A stretch of 64,000 bases of DNA from Pigmentiphaga litoralis (GCF_014651835.1 NZ_BMXQ01000001.1:1054001-1118000); one strand, 5' to 3'. Numbered from the stretch's first letter, positions 27,251 to 36,419 are shown. Numbers and translations are program-made. The notes: generated by a model not told the origin, from the letters alone.

Positions 27251-28894
27251 ATGGTCGCCATCACCTCGCCCCGCCCCATCATCTGGGCTGCCGGCATCAG
27301 CCGCCTTTCCGGCGCCTTTGCCGAGATCGTGCCGGGCTTTGCCGACCGCGCAGACATCCGCATCATCGAAAAAGGCTTTGAGGCGGCGGCTGTCGCCGTC
27401 GAAGCCGCGGCGCGCGAGCGGCGGGTCGATGCAGTAGTTTCGGGCGGCGCCAATGGCGCCTACCTGCGACAGCACGTGTCCGTGCCGGTCATTCTGGTCA
27501 GGGTCACCGGGTTCGATGTCCTGAGCGCGCTCGCAACCGCGCGCCGGGTGTCCCCGCGTATTGCCCTGGTCACGCATGCCTCGGTCTATGCCGAACTGGC
27601 CGACTTCTGCCGCGCCTTCGACCTGGACATTCCGCTGCACACCTACCTGACCGGCTATGACGCCTCCACGCTGGTCCTGTCCTTGAAGACGGCGGGGACG
27701 GAAGTGGTAGTCGGCCCTGGCCTGGTGACTGACCTGGCCGACAAGGCCGGCATGACCGGCGTTTTTCTGTACTCGGGAAACTCGGTGCGCGCTGCCATGA
27801 TCGACGCGATCGACGCTGCGCAAGCCATCCAGCGCGTCGACCGCAACCTGCGGTCACGGAACCGGCCGCGCGGCACCGCGACCCGCTACACGCTCGACGA
27901 TCTGCTGGGCGACTCGCCGTCCATCGCTGCCGTGCGCACGCTGGCCCGGCGCTATGCGCAGGTCGATTCGACCGTGTTGATCCGCGGCGACAGCGGCACC
28001 GGCAAGGAAGTGATCGCTCAGGGGATGCATCACGCCAGTCCCCGGCACGCTTTTCCCTTCGTTGCCGTCAACTGCGCGGCGTTTCCGGAACCGCTGCTGG
28101 AAAGCGAGCTGTTCGGCTACCAGGAAGGCGCCTTCAGCGGCGCGAGCCGCGGTGGCAAGGTCGGCCTGATCGAAGCCGCCCACAACGGCACCCTGTTCCT
28201 GGATGAAATCGGCGACATGTCCCCTGCCCTGCAGGTCCGGCTGCTGCGCGTGCTGCAGGAACGCCAGGTCCTGCCGATAGGCGGGCTGGATCCGGTGCCG
28301 GTCAACGTCCGTGTCGTGGCCGCGACCCATCGGGATCTGCCGGCGAGGGTGGCCGAGGGCCTGTTCCGCGAGGACCTGCTGTTTCGGCTCAACATACTGC
28401 GGATCGATGTGGCGCCGCTGCGTGATCGGATGCAAGACGTTCCTGTCATCGCGGATGTCCTGTACGAGCGCATCCTGGGCCGGCTGAACGTGCCGGCGCA
28501 GCGGCTGCCGGAGTGGGTCCACGCCGCCTTGATGACCTACTCCTGGCCGGGCAATGTGCGGGAACTGGAGAATGTGCTGGAGCGCGTCGCGGTGCTGGGT
28601 GCAGGCGATGGCCCTGCCGCTGCGCGAGACGGCTCGGGCCAGGAAGCGTTGCGTCAGGCGATTCCAGAGATTTTCGGGTCAGCTTCCGTGGCGCTTGCAA
28701 CCAGCACGCCCCCGGCAACCTACCCCTGCGGCAACGGCGTCGGCAGCGCCGCGCTTGCGCAGGTCTCCCGCCACAGTCAGGTCGCACATATCCATCGGGT
28801 GCTTGCCGACTGCAACGGCGACCGCGCCGCGGCCTGCCGGGTGCTGGGAATCAGCAGCACCACGTTGTGGCGGCGGCTGCGTGCTGCGACATGA
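27251..28894 (+). CDS. prpR: Sigma-54-dependent propionate catabolism activator PrpR
   Basis: The 547-residue regulator has an N-terminal PrpR_N sensor domain (about 1-175), a AAA+ domain (about 205-435) with Walker A GDSGTGKE and Walker B-like TLFLDEIGDM, and a C-terminal Fis-type HTH (DCNGDRAAACRVLGISSTTL). The sensor probably binds 2-methylcitrate. The sigma-54 contact loop reads GAFSGA instead of the usual GAFTGA. The ATG at 27251 was chosen because the family N-terminus (PRPIIWAAGISRL) starts just after it. It is divergent from prpBCD, whose promoter is of sigma-54 type. Confidence 0.93.
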   Translation: MVAITSPRPIIWAAGISRLSGAFAEIVPGFADRADIRIIEKGFEAAAVAVEAAARERRVDAVVSGGANGAYLRQHVSVPVILVRVTGFDVLSALATARRVSPRIALVTHASVYAELADFCRAFDLDIPLHTYLTGYDASTLVLSLKTAGTEVVVGPGLVTDLADKAGMTGVFLYSGNSVRAAMIDAIDAAQAIQRVDRNLRSRNRPRGTATRYTLDDLLGDSPSIAAVRTLARRYAQVDSTVLIRGDSGTGKEVIAQGMHHASPRHAFPFVAVNCAAFPEPLLESELFGYQEGAFSGASRGGKVGLIEAAHNGTLFLDEIGDMSPALQVRLLRVLQERQVLPIGGLDPVPVNVRVVAATHRDLPARVAEGLFREDLLFRLNILRIDVAPLRDRMQDVPVIADVLYERILGRLNVPAQRLPEWVHAALMTYSWPGNVRELENVLERVAVLGAGDGPAAARDGSGQEALRQAIPEIFGSASVALATSTPPATYPCGNGVGSAALAQVSRHSQVAHIHRVLADCNGDRAAACRVLGISSTTLWRRLRAAT

Positions 28895-28959
28895 TGGTGT
28901 TGCGCAAATGCCAGGGCGGCGGCGTTTACCGCGTCCGCACGTAGTTGGCGATGCCTCTG

Positions 28960-29085
28960 AATGCCTTTTGGCGCAGCACCCGTCGCCCCCAACGTGATGA
29001 AGGCATCCGCCTCGCGCGCCAGCGTTTCGAATGTTTCCCGCATGGCAGCGCGGCGTGTCAGCCGCGCGCTCCAGGAAGTCACGCG
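28960..29085 (-). pseudogene. Possible remnant of an amidase-signature enzyme C-terminal region
   Basis: A minus-strand frame reads METF-like text followed by READAFITLGATGAAPKGI, which resembles the segment preceding the C-terminal part of amidase-signature enzymes (DALLTxxATGxAPxGL). The similarity breaks off at once and there is no catalytic Lys or Ser. This is a weak call. Apart from it and the terminator at 29112-29144, the stretch 28895-29224 holds nothing I can support. Confidence 0.25.
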
Positions 29086-29111
29086 GACTGTCGGTGCCCG
29101 TCTTCATGGAC

Positions 29112-29144
29112 GAAAAAAAGCGCGGCGTCTTTCAACGCCGCGCT
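29112..29144 (-). terminator. Rho-independent terminator downstream of RcnB-like gene
   Basis: AGCGCGGCGT (29119-29128) pairs with ACGCCGCGCT (29135-29144) over a 6-base loop. On the minus strand the stem is followed by seven Ts, as expected for a terminator of the gene at 29225-29632. Confidence 0.85.
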
Positions 29145-29224
29145 CTTGGCACGTCTTGTCGACCGCTACCGATGCATGCGGCAGTCCGTTGGCCGCATGC
29201 GCCGATCCGCCGTTGATCCGTTTG

Positions 29225-29632
29225 TTAGCGTCCGAAAATCGTCGCGGCGATCACACCGGTCGCCAGGCCGATCAGGAAGTAATCGGCGCCAACGGCCACC
29301 CATTGCTGGCCGCGCTGTGGCGGCGGCAGGCGGTGCGCACGCCAGTCGTTGACGTAGTACTGACGCGTCCGATAGTCATACGGCAGGCGCTCTCCCCGGT
29401 TCCAGTGACGTGGGGCGGGACCGCGATAGTCCGAATGCCTGCCGTTCCAGTCCCGGTCGGGGCCGCCGCGCGCACCCGGATGACCTTGCGGGCCCCGGTC
29501 ATGTTTCTGCCCGTGGCCCTGCGGCGGACCGCCGCGATGATCCGGACCATTCCCGCGCCCTTGCGCCGACACGCCGACCGAAGCCACCAGCAAGGTGCTG
29601 GCCAGCAAGCTGCTAATGATGCGGTGTTTCAT
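29225..29632 (-). CDS. RcnB family periplasmic protein
   Basis: The 135-residue product has a signal peptide (residues 1-23, ending GVSA). A Gly/His/Pro/Arg-rich middle follows (about 24-75), then the RcnB core: WNRGERLPYDYRTRQYYV, DWRAHRLPPPQRGQQWVAVG and a final hydrophobic YFLIGLATGVIAATIF. E. coli RcnB helps keep periplasmic nickel and cobalt balanced, but many relatives are untested. AGGAGGGG just before the ATG is a strong ribosome site. It has its own terminator. The 313-bp stretch upstream contains only a second terminator (29831-29863) and the likely promoter. Confidence 0.88.
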   Translation of the reverse strand: MKHRIISSLLASTLLVASVGVSAQGRGNGPDHRGGPPQGHGQKHDRGPQGHPGARGGPDRDWNGRHSDYRGPAPRHWNRGERLPYDYRTRQYYVNDWRAHRLPPPQRGQQWVAVGADYFLIGLATGVIAATIFGR

Positions 29633-29823
29633 GAGACCCCTCCTAGGGAAAGGACCGCCGGATCACGGAAGTGCTAGCTGCACCCCTCACGTCCCACGGT
29701 CGAGCACCCCGATTACACCCCAGCCATGGCGGCGCGGCGCACCGTATGTAACCGGACGCCTCGAAATCGCCAGGATGAAACCCTGGGATTACACCTGTGG
29801 AGAAATTCAGCAGAAAACGCGAG

Positions 29824-29863
29824 ACGCAAAAAAGCCGCGGTCGGCTTGCGCCGGCGCGGCTTT
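29824..29863 (-). terminator. Rho-independent terminator downstream of DUF883-like gene
   Basis: AAAGCCGCG (29831-29839) pairs with CGCGGCTTT (29855-29863). On the minus strand the stem is followed by six Ts, ending the transcript of the gene at 29946-30209. The plus strand side also has a few Ts. Confidence 0.8.
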
Positions 29864-29945
29864 CTTGTTCACGAAGTCCCGGAGGGCTGGCTGGCCTGAC
29901 GACCTTAAGCCATGCGCCAACAGGGCACTTCGTTGAGCCTGTCGA

Positions 29946-30209
29946 TTACGACAGCTTGCCCCACAGGTAGGCAACTGCCGCCACCACGGCGACCGACGTG
30001 ATCGGGCGTGCGCGGATGGTCTCCGTTGCGCTCTGCAGTGCTTCAGCCACGGCATCACGATGTTCGTCGATCAGTTCCGATGCGGTCTCTTTCGCCTTGC
30101 GGGTCACTTCCGTAGCCTTGCTGGCTGCGTCGTTGATCGCACCTTCGACGGAATCTGCACCTGCCGATACTGCGTCCTTGGCCTTTCCTGCCGTTGCATC
30201 TGCGCTCAT
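29946..30209 (-). CDS. DUF883-like (ElaB/YqjD family) membrane-anchored ribosome-associated type protein
   Basis: The 87-residue product is a long amphipathic helix rich in Ala, Glu, Lys and Asp (about 1-62), followed by RARPITSVAVVAAVAYLWGKL, the single C-terminal membrane segment of the DUF883 family. ElaB/YqjD proteins are tail-anchored, stationary-phase proteins, some of which bind ribosomes. AAGGAG seven bases upstream supports the ATG at 30209 rather than the longer frame from 30284. Stress or stationary-phase expression is likely by family. The 322 bp between it and the next gene hold its promoter and a terminator only. Confidence 0.87.
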   Translation of the reverse strand: MSADATAGKAKDAVSAGADSVEGAINDAASKATEVTRKAKETASELIDEHRDAVAEALQSATETIRARPITSVAVVAAVAYLWGKLS

Positions 30210-30473
30210 CTCGTGCTCCTTGTGCGAAAAAAATAGAATTCGTTGAATCGAGCAATGATTATTCGGCCGGCCCTTGCCCGGCACAAGTCACCGCTCGTAT
30301 CCAACGATGACCAATGTGCTTGTCTGCATGCGCCCATTCAACGGCGGCAAGCGCGCGCTTGCAGGGCCTCGCACCCGCAGCCGTCTCTTATCGGCAAAGA
30401 TGAACCATGACAAGTTCGTTACGTGTTGCAGGGTGTTGTTGCGCGTTGCGCGCCAGAAGACGCCGCAGCGGCA

Positions 30474-30501
30474 TAAAAAACCGCCGGCTTGCACCGGCGG
30501 T
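30474..30501 (-). terminator. Rho-independent terminator downstream of short RcnB-like gene
   Basis: CCGCCGG (30481-30487) pairs with CCGGCGG (30494-30500) across CTTGCA. Six As precede the stem on the plus strand, so the minus-strand transcript ends in Ts. It lies 31 bases after the stop of the gene at 30532. Confidence 0.85.
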
Positions 30502-30531
30502 ATGCTGCTGAGCGTTCCCTGACGCGGTCGT

Positions 30532-30780
30532 TCAGCGGCCGCCCATCATGTCCTGGATACGGCCGTTCGATGCGTTGACCAGATAGAAGTCTGCTCCCAC
30601 ACCTACCCAGCGATGCTCACGGGGCGGCGCCGATAGCTTGAAGCTCTTCCAGTCGTCGATCACGTACTGCTTGCTGCGATAGTCCACCGGCAGCTGGTCG
30701 CGCTTGTTCCAGCGCGGTGGCGGCGGACGGTTGCCCCGCGGTCCCTGATCCTGGGGACGCTGCACTTCATTCCCACGCAT
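30532..30780 (-). CDS. Short RcnB-like protein lacking a signal peptide
   Basis: This 82-residue frame carries the RcnB core (WNKRDQLPVDYRSKQYVI, DDWKSFKLSAPPREHRWVGVG, FYLVNASNGRIQDM). It begins directly with a Gln/Arg/Pro-rich segment and has no signal peptide or hydrophobic start. The frame upstream reaches a stop after 13 codons without another start. AGGGG seven bases before the ATG could serve translation. Either the gene has lost its export signal by 5' truncation or this is a cytoplasmic variant. Its own terminator argues that it is still expressed. Confidence 0.65.
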   Translation of the reverse strand: MRGNEVQRPQDQGPRGNRPPPPRWNKRDQLPVDYRSKQYVIDDWKSFKLSAPPREHRWVGVGADFYLVNASNGRIQDMMGGR

Positions 30781-30997
30781 ATCGCCACCCCTGCGCGCGG
30801 GGGGTTGGTGGTGGTTTCATTACCGCAGAGCCGAAAACCGTCAGCTTGAAACGCCGCGCTAACAGGTGCGCGATAACACATACATCGCTGTCGCCAAACT
30901 GACGGCAGGCGACTCGCTTGTTGTGAAAGTGAGCCCACGAGCGGACCAATATTCACTGACCGCGCGGGCCAATGCGCTCGGTCGCGCGCCCGCCGAA

Positions 30998-31195
30998 TCA
31001 AGACGCGTGCTGCTCCAGCAAGGCCACAATGGCGTCCAGTTCCTGCTTGGCCGACTCCACCTGTCTGGCTGCGTCGCGATAGGCCATGCACGACGCCGCG
31101 TCAAAGCCCGCTTCGCGTGCCTTGCTGAAGGCCTCAAAGTATTGATGCGACGAACTTGCCCAGGTGCGCAGCGCGTTGAGTTGCCGGTTTTCCAT
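30998..31195 (-). CDS. Small hypothetical helical protein
   Basis: I do not recognise this 65-residue protein. It is predicted to be almost all helix, with many Ala, Glu and Gln residues (FEAFSKAREAGFDAASCMAY, QVESAKQELDAIVALLEQHAS), and has no signal or membrane segment. A GGAGGAAGGGGG stretch lies just before the ATG at 31195, which is unusually rich in ribosome-binding potential and argues that it is a real gene. Phasin-like or coiled-coil function is possible but unproven. Confidence 0.6.
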   Translation of the reverse strand: MENRQLNALRTWASSSHQYFEAFSKAREAGFDAASCMAYRDAARQVESAKQELDAIVALLEQHAS

Positions 31196-31294
31196 GATGA
31201 TGACCCCCTTCCTCCAGGCGTGAGAATACCAAGAGATTGCTGCATTCGTAATCAAGCCAGCGTGCGCTGTGTTTAATTTGAATCGGGTATGTTG

Positions 31295-31344
31295 AATCGC
31301 CCATTTATGGTCAATCGCCCGTTTATGGTCAATCGCCCGTTTAC
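31295..31344. repeat. Short tandem repeat, 18-bp unit
   Basis: The unit AATCGCCCGTTTATGGTC occurs at 31313-31330, with one difference at 31295-31312, and in truncated form at 31331-31344. It lies upstream of the small helical gene and near tRNA-Pro. The unit length is a multiple of three, but no gene that uses it can be supported. Confidence 0.8.
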
Positions 31345-31422
31345 ATTGAACCGCCAAGCGCTGCGATCCAGAATCAAAACGCAGGCGCGTTGCCATAATG
31401 AATCCAGACAAACACAAAACAA

Positions 31423-31452
31423 AAAGCCCGCCGGAATAAACCAGCGGGCTTT
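31423..31452 (-). terminator. Terminator downstream of tRNA-Pro
   Basis: AAAGCCCGC (31423-31431) pairs with GCGGGCTTT (31444-31452). On the minus strand the stem is followed by Ts. It lies 25 bases after the 3' end of tRNA-Pro. Confidence 0.8.
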
Positions 31453-31476
31453 CATTACTACATACTGCAAATTAAA

Positions 31477-31553
31477 TGGTCGGAACGGCGGGATTCGAAC
31501 TCGCGACCCCTTGCACCCCATGCAAGTGCGCTACCAGGCTGCGCTACGCTCCG
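31477..31553 (-). tRNA. tRNA-Pro (GGG)
   Basis: The minus strand folds into a full 77-base tRNA: acceptor CGGAGCG, D arm AGCGCAGCCTGGTAGCGC, anticodon stem CTTGC/GCAAG around loop ATGGGGT with anticodon GGG, T loop GTTCGAATC, and an encoded CCA end. The anticodon reads CCC and CCT proline codons. It sits downstream of the MerR gene that follows ihfA, a common betaproteobacterial arrangement. Confidence 0.96.
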
Positions 31554-31583
31554 AACAGAAAAAGATTATAGCAGGATTTCTGA

Positions 31584-31973
31584 TTACTTCAACGCGCTGC
31601 CCAGCATTTGTGAAATATCGGCCAGTTCGGCGCGGATCGCAAGCAGATCACCTTCAGTGATCGCGTACGTGACCTCGACGGGCTCGTCTTCACGCTCATT
31701 GGCGCGGGAGTCATCAAGGCGATTGCGGGCGCCGCTGATCGTAAAGCCTTCTTCATACAGCAGCTCGCGAATGCGGCGGATCAGCAGCACTTCATGGTGC
31801 TGGTAGTAGCGGCGGTTGCCGCGACGTTTGATGGGTTTGAGTTGCGTGAACTCCTGCTCCCAGTAGCGCAGCACGTGCGGCTTGACGCCGCAGAGGTCGC
31901 TGACTTCACCGATGGTGAAGTATCGCTTGGCGGGGATGGGAGGGAGAACGACCGGCGTTTCAATGCGCGCCAT
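31584..31973 (-). CDS. MerR family transcriptional regulator
   Basis: The 129-residue product has a MerR winged HTH (KRYFTIGEVSDLCGVKPHVL, RYWEQEFTQLKPIKRRGNRR) and a short helical C-terminus without metal-binding Cys residues. It belongs to the MerR type regularly found directly behind ihfA in beta- and gammaproteobacteria; its regulon is unknown. It follows ihfA by 8 bases and is surely in the pheST-ihfA transcript. Confidence 0.92.
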   Translation of the reverse strand: MARIETPVVLPPIPAKRYFTIGEVSDLCGVKPHVLRYWEQEFTQLKPIKRRGNRRYYQHHEVLLIRRIRELLYEEGFTISGARNRLDDSRANEREDEPVEVTYAITEGDLLAIRAELADISQMLGSALK

Positions 31974-31981
31974 AGTACCTC

Positions 31982-32374
31982 TCAGGACTGGCTCTGCTCG
32001 CGCAGAGCGACTTGCTCAACCATGCTTTTCAGCTTCTGGCTGGCGTGGAACGTGACGACGCGGCGTGCCGCGATAGGAATGGCTTCGCCCGTTTTGGGAT
32101 TGCGTCCGGGGCGCTGCGGTTTGTTCCGAACCTGGAAGTTGCCGAAGCCCGACAGCTTGACCATGTCGCCACGCTCGAGGGCGTCGCGAATTTCCTCAAA
32201 GAACGTTTCCACCATGTCTTTGGCTTCACGTTTGTTGAGGCCGACCCGCTCGAACAACAGGTCGGCGAGTTCGGCTTTGGTCAGTGTGCGGGAATCGTCG
32301 GCGACAGCGACAGCGCCCGCAGGCGCGTCGAAGTCTTCGTTGGGATCAAACACATCGGAAGCAAGAGAATGCAT
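31982..32374 (-). CDS. ihfA: Integration host factor alpha subunit
   Basis: IHF-alpha with IHF-beta bends DNA sharply and is needed for many sigma-54 promoters, which occur in this window. The HU/IHF fold is complete: [32 protein letters not shown] and the DNA-contacting arm [19 protein letters not shown]. The 130-residue product has an N-terminal extension of about 30 residues compared with E. coli. The ATG at 32374 lacks a good ribosome site, so translation may start closer to LTKAEL or be coupled to pheT, which ends 22 bases upstream. Confidence 0.93.
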   Translation of the reverse strand: MHSLASDVFDPNEDFDAPAGAVAVADDSRTLTKAELADLLFERVGLNKREAKDMVETFFEEIRDALERGDMVKLSGFGNFQVRNKPQRPGRNPKTGEAIPIAARRVVTFHASQKLKSMVEQVALREQSQS

Positions 32375-32396
32375 AGGTAAAGATTCGGAACTCAGG

Positions 32397-34808
32397 TTAC
32401 ACCCGAAGTCTCGCACCATGCGCGGCACCCAATGCGTCGCGAATACGTGTGAGACATCCTTCGACGCGCGCGTCATCCAGGGTCACGGAAGTATCCTGCA
32501 GCCGGAATCGGAAGGCAAGGCTTTTTTCCTTTGTTGACAAGGACTTATCTCGCCAAACATCGAAAATGCGTGCATCTTTCACGACCGCCAATTCCGGCTC
32601 TGCAGCGCAGGTTGCGGCGATCGTGTCGAGCAGTTCCTGCGCCAGAACCGACTCGTCCACCCACAGCGCCAGGTCTCGCGTGACCACCGGCTGGCGCGAG
32701 ATCTCGACCAGTTCCGGCAGCGGACGCGCCGCCACGGCATCGGCATCCAGTTCGAAAACGACCGGCGCATGCGGCAGTTCTGCCTTGTGCGCCCACTGGG
32801 GATGCAACTCGCCGATCCAGCCGACCGCGTGGCCATCCAGCAGGATGCGGGCGCTGCGGCCCGGATGCAGCGCGGGGTGCGATGCCGGTTCAAACCTGAC
32901 GGGCTGATGCGAGGCGCCCGCCAGCAGCGCTTCGACATCGGCCTTCACGTCGAAGAAGTCGGTCTGGCGCGTGGCAGCGCCCCACTGTTCCTCTACCGCC
33001 GGTCCATACGCGAGCCCGCTCAGGCGCATCGGCTGGCACACGCCGGCCACGGTCAGGTCGCCGGCCTGCACGGACGCATCGCGCCAGAACACCCGGCCAA
33101 GCTCGAACACCCGCACGCGGGACATTTTGCGGTTCAAGTTGTATTGCGCGTTGGCGACCAGGCCACCGATCAGGCTGCTGCGCATGACCGACAGCTGGCT
33201 GGCGATCGGATTGAGCAGGCGGATGGGATCGGCGTTGCCTGCGTAGTCCTTCTCCCAATCGGCTTCAACGAAACTGAAGTTCACCACTTCCTGGAAGTCC
33301 AGGTCGGCCATCCGGTTGCGCAGCGCGTGGAAGGACCGGCGATTTTCCGGCAAGGCGCGGACTTCGGCGCGCGCCATGGGCGGCACGTCGGGAATGCGCT
33401 CGAAGCCGTAGACCCGCGCGATTTCCTCGATGAGGTCTTCTTCGATCTCGAGGTCGAAGCGGAAGGACGGCGGCGTGACGACAAAGGCGCCCTCTTCCCG
33501 CTCGAAGCGCAGCCCCAGCCGCGTGAAGATCGCAGCAATCTCGTCTTCGGGCACCTGCACGCCCAGCACCTTGTGGCAGCGCGCGACACGCAGGCGCACG
33601 GGCTTGCGCTCAGGCAAGGCCACGGTCTGCTCGTCGATCGGGCCGACGTCGCCGCCACACACGTCCACGATCAGGCGGGTCAGGTATTCCAGTTCTTCGG
33701 TGATGTGTTCGAAGTCCACGCCGCGCTCGAACCGGAAGCTGGCATCGGAACTGAAATTGAATTTGCGCGCGCGGCCGGCAATGGCGTCCGGGAACCAGAA
33801 CGCGGCTTCCACAAAGATGTTCGTCGTGGTCAGGCTGACCGATGTCGACTCGCCCCCCATGATGCCGGCCAGGCTTTCGACGCCCTGGTCATCGGCAACG
33901 ACGCCCACTGTCTCGTTCAGCTCGACCGTCTGGCCGTTCAGCAGCAGCAGGCTTTCGCCCGGCTTGCCCCAACGCACGTCCAGGCCGCCATGCACCTTGT
34001 CCAGGTCGAACACATGCGACGGCCGGCCCATTTCAAGCATCACGTAGTTGGAGATGTCCACCAATGCCGAGATCGAGCGCTGCCCTGCCCGCTCCAGGCG
34101 CTGCTTGATGTAGTCCGGCGTGGGCGCATCGGCGCGCACGTTGCGGATGACGCGTCCGGCAAAACGGCCGCACAGGTCCGGCGCGCTGATGCGCACCGGC
34201 AGGCGCTCGTCCAGCGTGACCGGCACGGGTGTCCAGGTCGGGCGATTCAGTGGCGTGTCGGTCAGGGCCGAGACTTCGCGGGCGACGCCCAGGATGGACA
34301 GGCAGTCCGCCTTGTTCGGCGTCAGCTTGAGCGTGATCAGGGTGTCGTCCAGGCCAAGCCAGTCGCGCACCGATTGGCCGACCGGCGCGTCAACGCCCAG
34401 GTCGATCAGGCCGGCATGGTCCTGGGACAGGCCCAGTTCGCGCGCCGAGCACAACATGCCGGCCGACTCCACGCCGCGCATCTTGGCCACGCCAATGGTG
34501 ATATCGCCCGGCAGCGTGGCGCCGACCGTGGCCAGTGCCACCTTCATGCCTTGCGCCACGTTGGGCGCGCCGCACACGATCTGCAGCGGCGCCGCGGCGC
34601 CGGTGTCAACGGTGCACACGCGCAGCTTGTCGGCGTTGGGATGCGGTTCAAGATGCGTGACGTGCGCAACCACGACGCCTGAAAACGGCGGCGCGACCGG
34701 GGCCAGGTCTTCGACTTCCAGGCCCGCCATCGTCAGCGTATGCGCGAGATCGGCGGTGGACAGGGCCGGGTCGGTCATCGACCGCAGCCAGGATTCTGGG
34801 AATTGCAT
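32397..34808 (-). CDS. pheT: Phenylalanyl-tRNA synthetase beta subunit
   Basis: The 803-residue product has all PheT domains: the N-terminal tRNA-binding EMAP-like domain (about 40-150, [14 protein letters not shown]), the B3/B4 editing domain, the B5 domain, the catalytic-like core, and the C-terminal anticodon-binding ferredoxin-like domain ([15 protein letters not shown]). With PheS it forms the alpha2-beta2 enzyme that charges tRNA-Phe and edits Tyr. It follows pheS by 18 bases. Confidence 0.97.
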   Translation of the reverse strand: MQFPESWLRSMTDPALSTADLAHTLTMAGLEVEDLAPVAPPFSGVVVAHVTHLEPHPNADKLRVCTVDTGAAAPLQIVCGAPNVAQGMKVALATVGATLPGDITIGVAKMRGVESAGMLCSARELGLSQDHAGLIDLGVDAPVGQSVRDWLGLDDTLITLKLTPNKADCLSILGVAREVSALTDTPLNRPTWTPVPVTLDERLPVRISAPDLCGRFAGRVIRNVRADAPTPDYIKQRLERAGQRSISALVDISNYVMLEMGRPSHVFDLDKVHGGLDVRWGKPGESLLLLNGQTVELNETVGVVADDQGVESLAGIMGGESTSVSLTTTNIFVEAAFWFPDAIAGRARKFNFSSDASFRFERGVDFEHITEELEYLTRLIVDVCGGDVGPIDEQTVALPERKPVRLRVARCHKVLGVQVPEDEIAAIFTRLGLRFEREEGAFVVTPPSFRFDLEIEEDLIEEIARVYGFERIPDVPPMARAEVRALPENRRSFHALRNRMADLDFQEVVNFSFVEADWEKDYAGNADPIRLLNPIASQLSVMRSSLIGGLVANAQYNLNRKMSRVRVFELGRVFWRDASVQAGDLTVAGVCQPMRLSGLAYGPAVEEQWGAATRQTDFFDVKADVEALLAGASHQPVRFEPASHPALHPGRSARILLDGHAVGWIGELHPQWAHKAELPHAPVVFELDADAVAARPLPELVEISRQPVVTRDLALWVDESVLAQELLDTIAATCAAEPELAVVKDARIFDVWRDKSLSTKEKSLAFRFRLQDTSVTLDDARVEGCLTRIRDALGAAHGARLRV

Positions 34809-34826
34809 AGCAGCGTATACCTTCGT

Positions 34827-35846
34827 TCAGTTGAACTGCTTCAGAAAGCGCAGATCGCCTTCGAAGAACTGGCGCAGGTCATTGACCCCATAGCGCAACA
34901 TGGTCAGGCGCTCGAGGCCGGAGCCGAACGCAAAGCCGATATACCGCTCGGGATCAAGCCCGAAATTGCGCACCACCGACGGGTGCACCTGGCCCGAACC
35001 GGAAATCTCCAGCCAGCGCCCCTTGTTGGGACCGGTGGTGAACATCATGTCGATTTCGGCCGACGGTTCGGTAAACGGGAAGAACGAAGGACGAAAGCGC
35101 AGCACCAGGTCGTCCGTCTCGAAGAAGGCCCGCAGGAAGTCGGTATAGACGCCCTTCAGATCAGCGAACGAGATGTCTTCGGCGATCCACAGGCCTTCGA
35201 CCTGATGGAACATGGGCGAATGCGTCGCGTCGCTATCGACACGGTAGGTCTTGCCCGGCGCGATGACCTTGATCGGCGGCTTGTTCATGCGTGCATACCG
35301 CACCTGCATCGGGCTGGTATGAGTGCGCAGCAGCAGCGGCAGGCCCTTTTCGTCTTTCATGTCGACGTAGAAGGTGTCCTGCATGGAACGCGCCGGGTGG
35401 TTTTCCGGGTTGTTCAGCGCCGTGAAGTTGGTCCAGTCGTTTTCGATCTCGGGGCCATCGGCCACATCGAAACCGATTGAACGGAAGATGGCTTCGACCC
35501 GTTCCCAGGTGCGGATGACCGGGTGGATGCCACCCGTGCCGCGGCCGCGGCCTGGCAAGGTGACGTCGATCGTTTCTTCGGCCAGGCGCGCAGCGAGCTT
35601 GGCGTCGGCCAGCGCCTGGCGGCGGGCGTTCAGCAGGTTCTCGATGGACGTCTTGGCGACGTTGATCCGGGCGCCTTCGCTGCGCTTTTCTTCAGGCGAA
35701 AGCGAGGCCATGCCCTTCAGCAGCGCGGTCAGGGCACCCTGCTTGCCCAGGAAGCGGGCCTTTTCGTTTTCCAGCGCAGCGGGGTCGGCCGCGGCGGCAA
35801 ATGCCTCGCCGGCTTGGCGTATCAGGTCGTCCAGATTCTGGGACAT
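34827..35846 (-). CDS. pheS: Phenylalanyl-tRNA synthetase alpha subunit
   Basis: The 339-residue product has an N-terminal coiled coil and the class II catalytic core, with motif 2 [18 protein letters not shown] and motif 3 [17 protein letters not shown]. The phenylalanine pocket segment [17 protein letters not shown] is intact. The ATG at 35846 gives the normal family start; the 37-codon open frame before it runs through a hairpin that probably controls expression. It lies between rplT and pheT as in most bacteria. Confidence 0.96.
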   Translation of the reverse strand: MSQNLDDLIRQAGEAFAAAADPAALENEKARFLGKQGALTALLKGMASLSPEEKRSEGARINVAKTSIENLLNARRQALADAKLAARLAEETIDVTLPGRGRGTGGIHPVIRTWERVEAIFRSIGFDVADGPEIENDWTNFTALNNPENHPARSMQDTFYVDMKDEKGLPLLLRTHTSPMQVRYARMNKPPIKVIAPGKTYRVDSDATHSPMFHQVEGLWIAEDISFADLKGVYTDFLRAFFETDDLVLRFRPSFFPFTEPSAEIDMMFTTGPNKGRWLEISGSGQVHPSVVRNFGLDPERYIGFAFGSGLERLTMLRYGVNDLRQFFEGDLRFLKQFN

Positions 35847-35917
35847 GGCGGATTCGTTCAAATAGGGAAAAAAGGAAGGCGCACGTTCGGCGGCGCGGAC
35901 ACGGCGGCGGAAACGCA

Positions 35918-35943
35918 AACGGGGCTTCCTGAGAAGCCCCGTT
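35918..35943 (-). terminator. Hairpin in the pheS leader, possible attenuator
   Basis: AACGGGGCTTC (35918-35928) pairs perfectly with 35933-35943 around a CTGA loop, an 11-bp stem. On the minus strand it is followed by GTTTGCGTTTCC, a broken T run. It lies between rplT and pheS, where E. coli has the pheM attenuator. No Phe-rich leader peptide is evident, so it may be a simple partial terminator. Confidence 0.55.
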
Positions 35944-36029
35944 CGGGTAGCGTGCACGCGTGAATGCGCACTGCCTGGTTCAGATCGCCGGCGGAATCGC
36001 CGCAGGGCGAAGCGCCGGCGGAATCAGCC

Positions 36030-36389
36030 TCAGGCGGCCAGGGCGTTCTTGACTTGCGTCACGATGGCAGCAAAACCCGCCTTGTCGTGCACAGCCAGGT
36101 CAGCCAGGACCTTGCGATCGAGGTCGATCGACGCCTTTTTCAGGCCAGCGATGAACACGCTGTACGTCACGCCGTGCTCGCGCACAGCGGCGTTGATACG
36201 CGTGATCCAGAGTGCGCGGAACGTGCGCTTCTTGGCGCGACGGTCACGATACGCATACTGGCCAGCACGCATGACAGCTTGCTTGGCGATACGGAACACA
36301 TTGCCACGACGGCCACGATAGCCCTTGGCAAGGTCGATGACTTTCTTGTGACGGGCCCTTGCGGTTACCCCACGTTTGACTCTAGGCAT
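36030..36389 (-). CDS. rplT: 50S ribosomal protein L20
   Basis: The 119-residue basic protein matches L20 from end to end ([52 protein letters not shown]). It binds 23S rRNA early in large-subunit assembly and in many bacteria represses its own operon. GGAG lies seven bases before the ATG. It is 30 bases downstream of rpmI. Confidence 0.98.
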   Translation of the reverse strand: MPRVKRGVTARARHKKVIDLAKGYRGRRGNVFRIAKQAVMRAGQYAYRDRRAKKRTFRALWITRINAAVREHGVTYSVFIAGLKKASIDLDRKVLADLAVHDKAGFAAIVTQVKNALAA

Positions 36390-36419
36390 ATAAAAACTCC
36401 AATCTAAGCGGCTGAGGGG

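Noticed and set aside
31289-31660. Plus-strand frame containing the repeated NRPFMV text
   Set aside because: It runs through the tRNA-Pro gene and its terminator and has no ribosome site.
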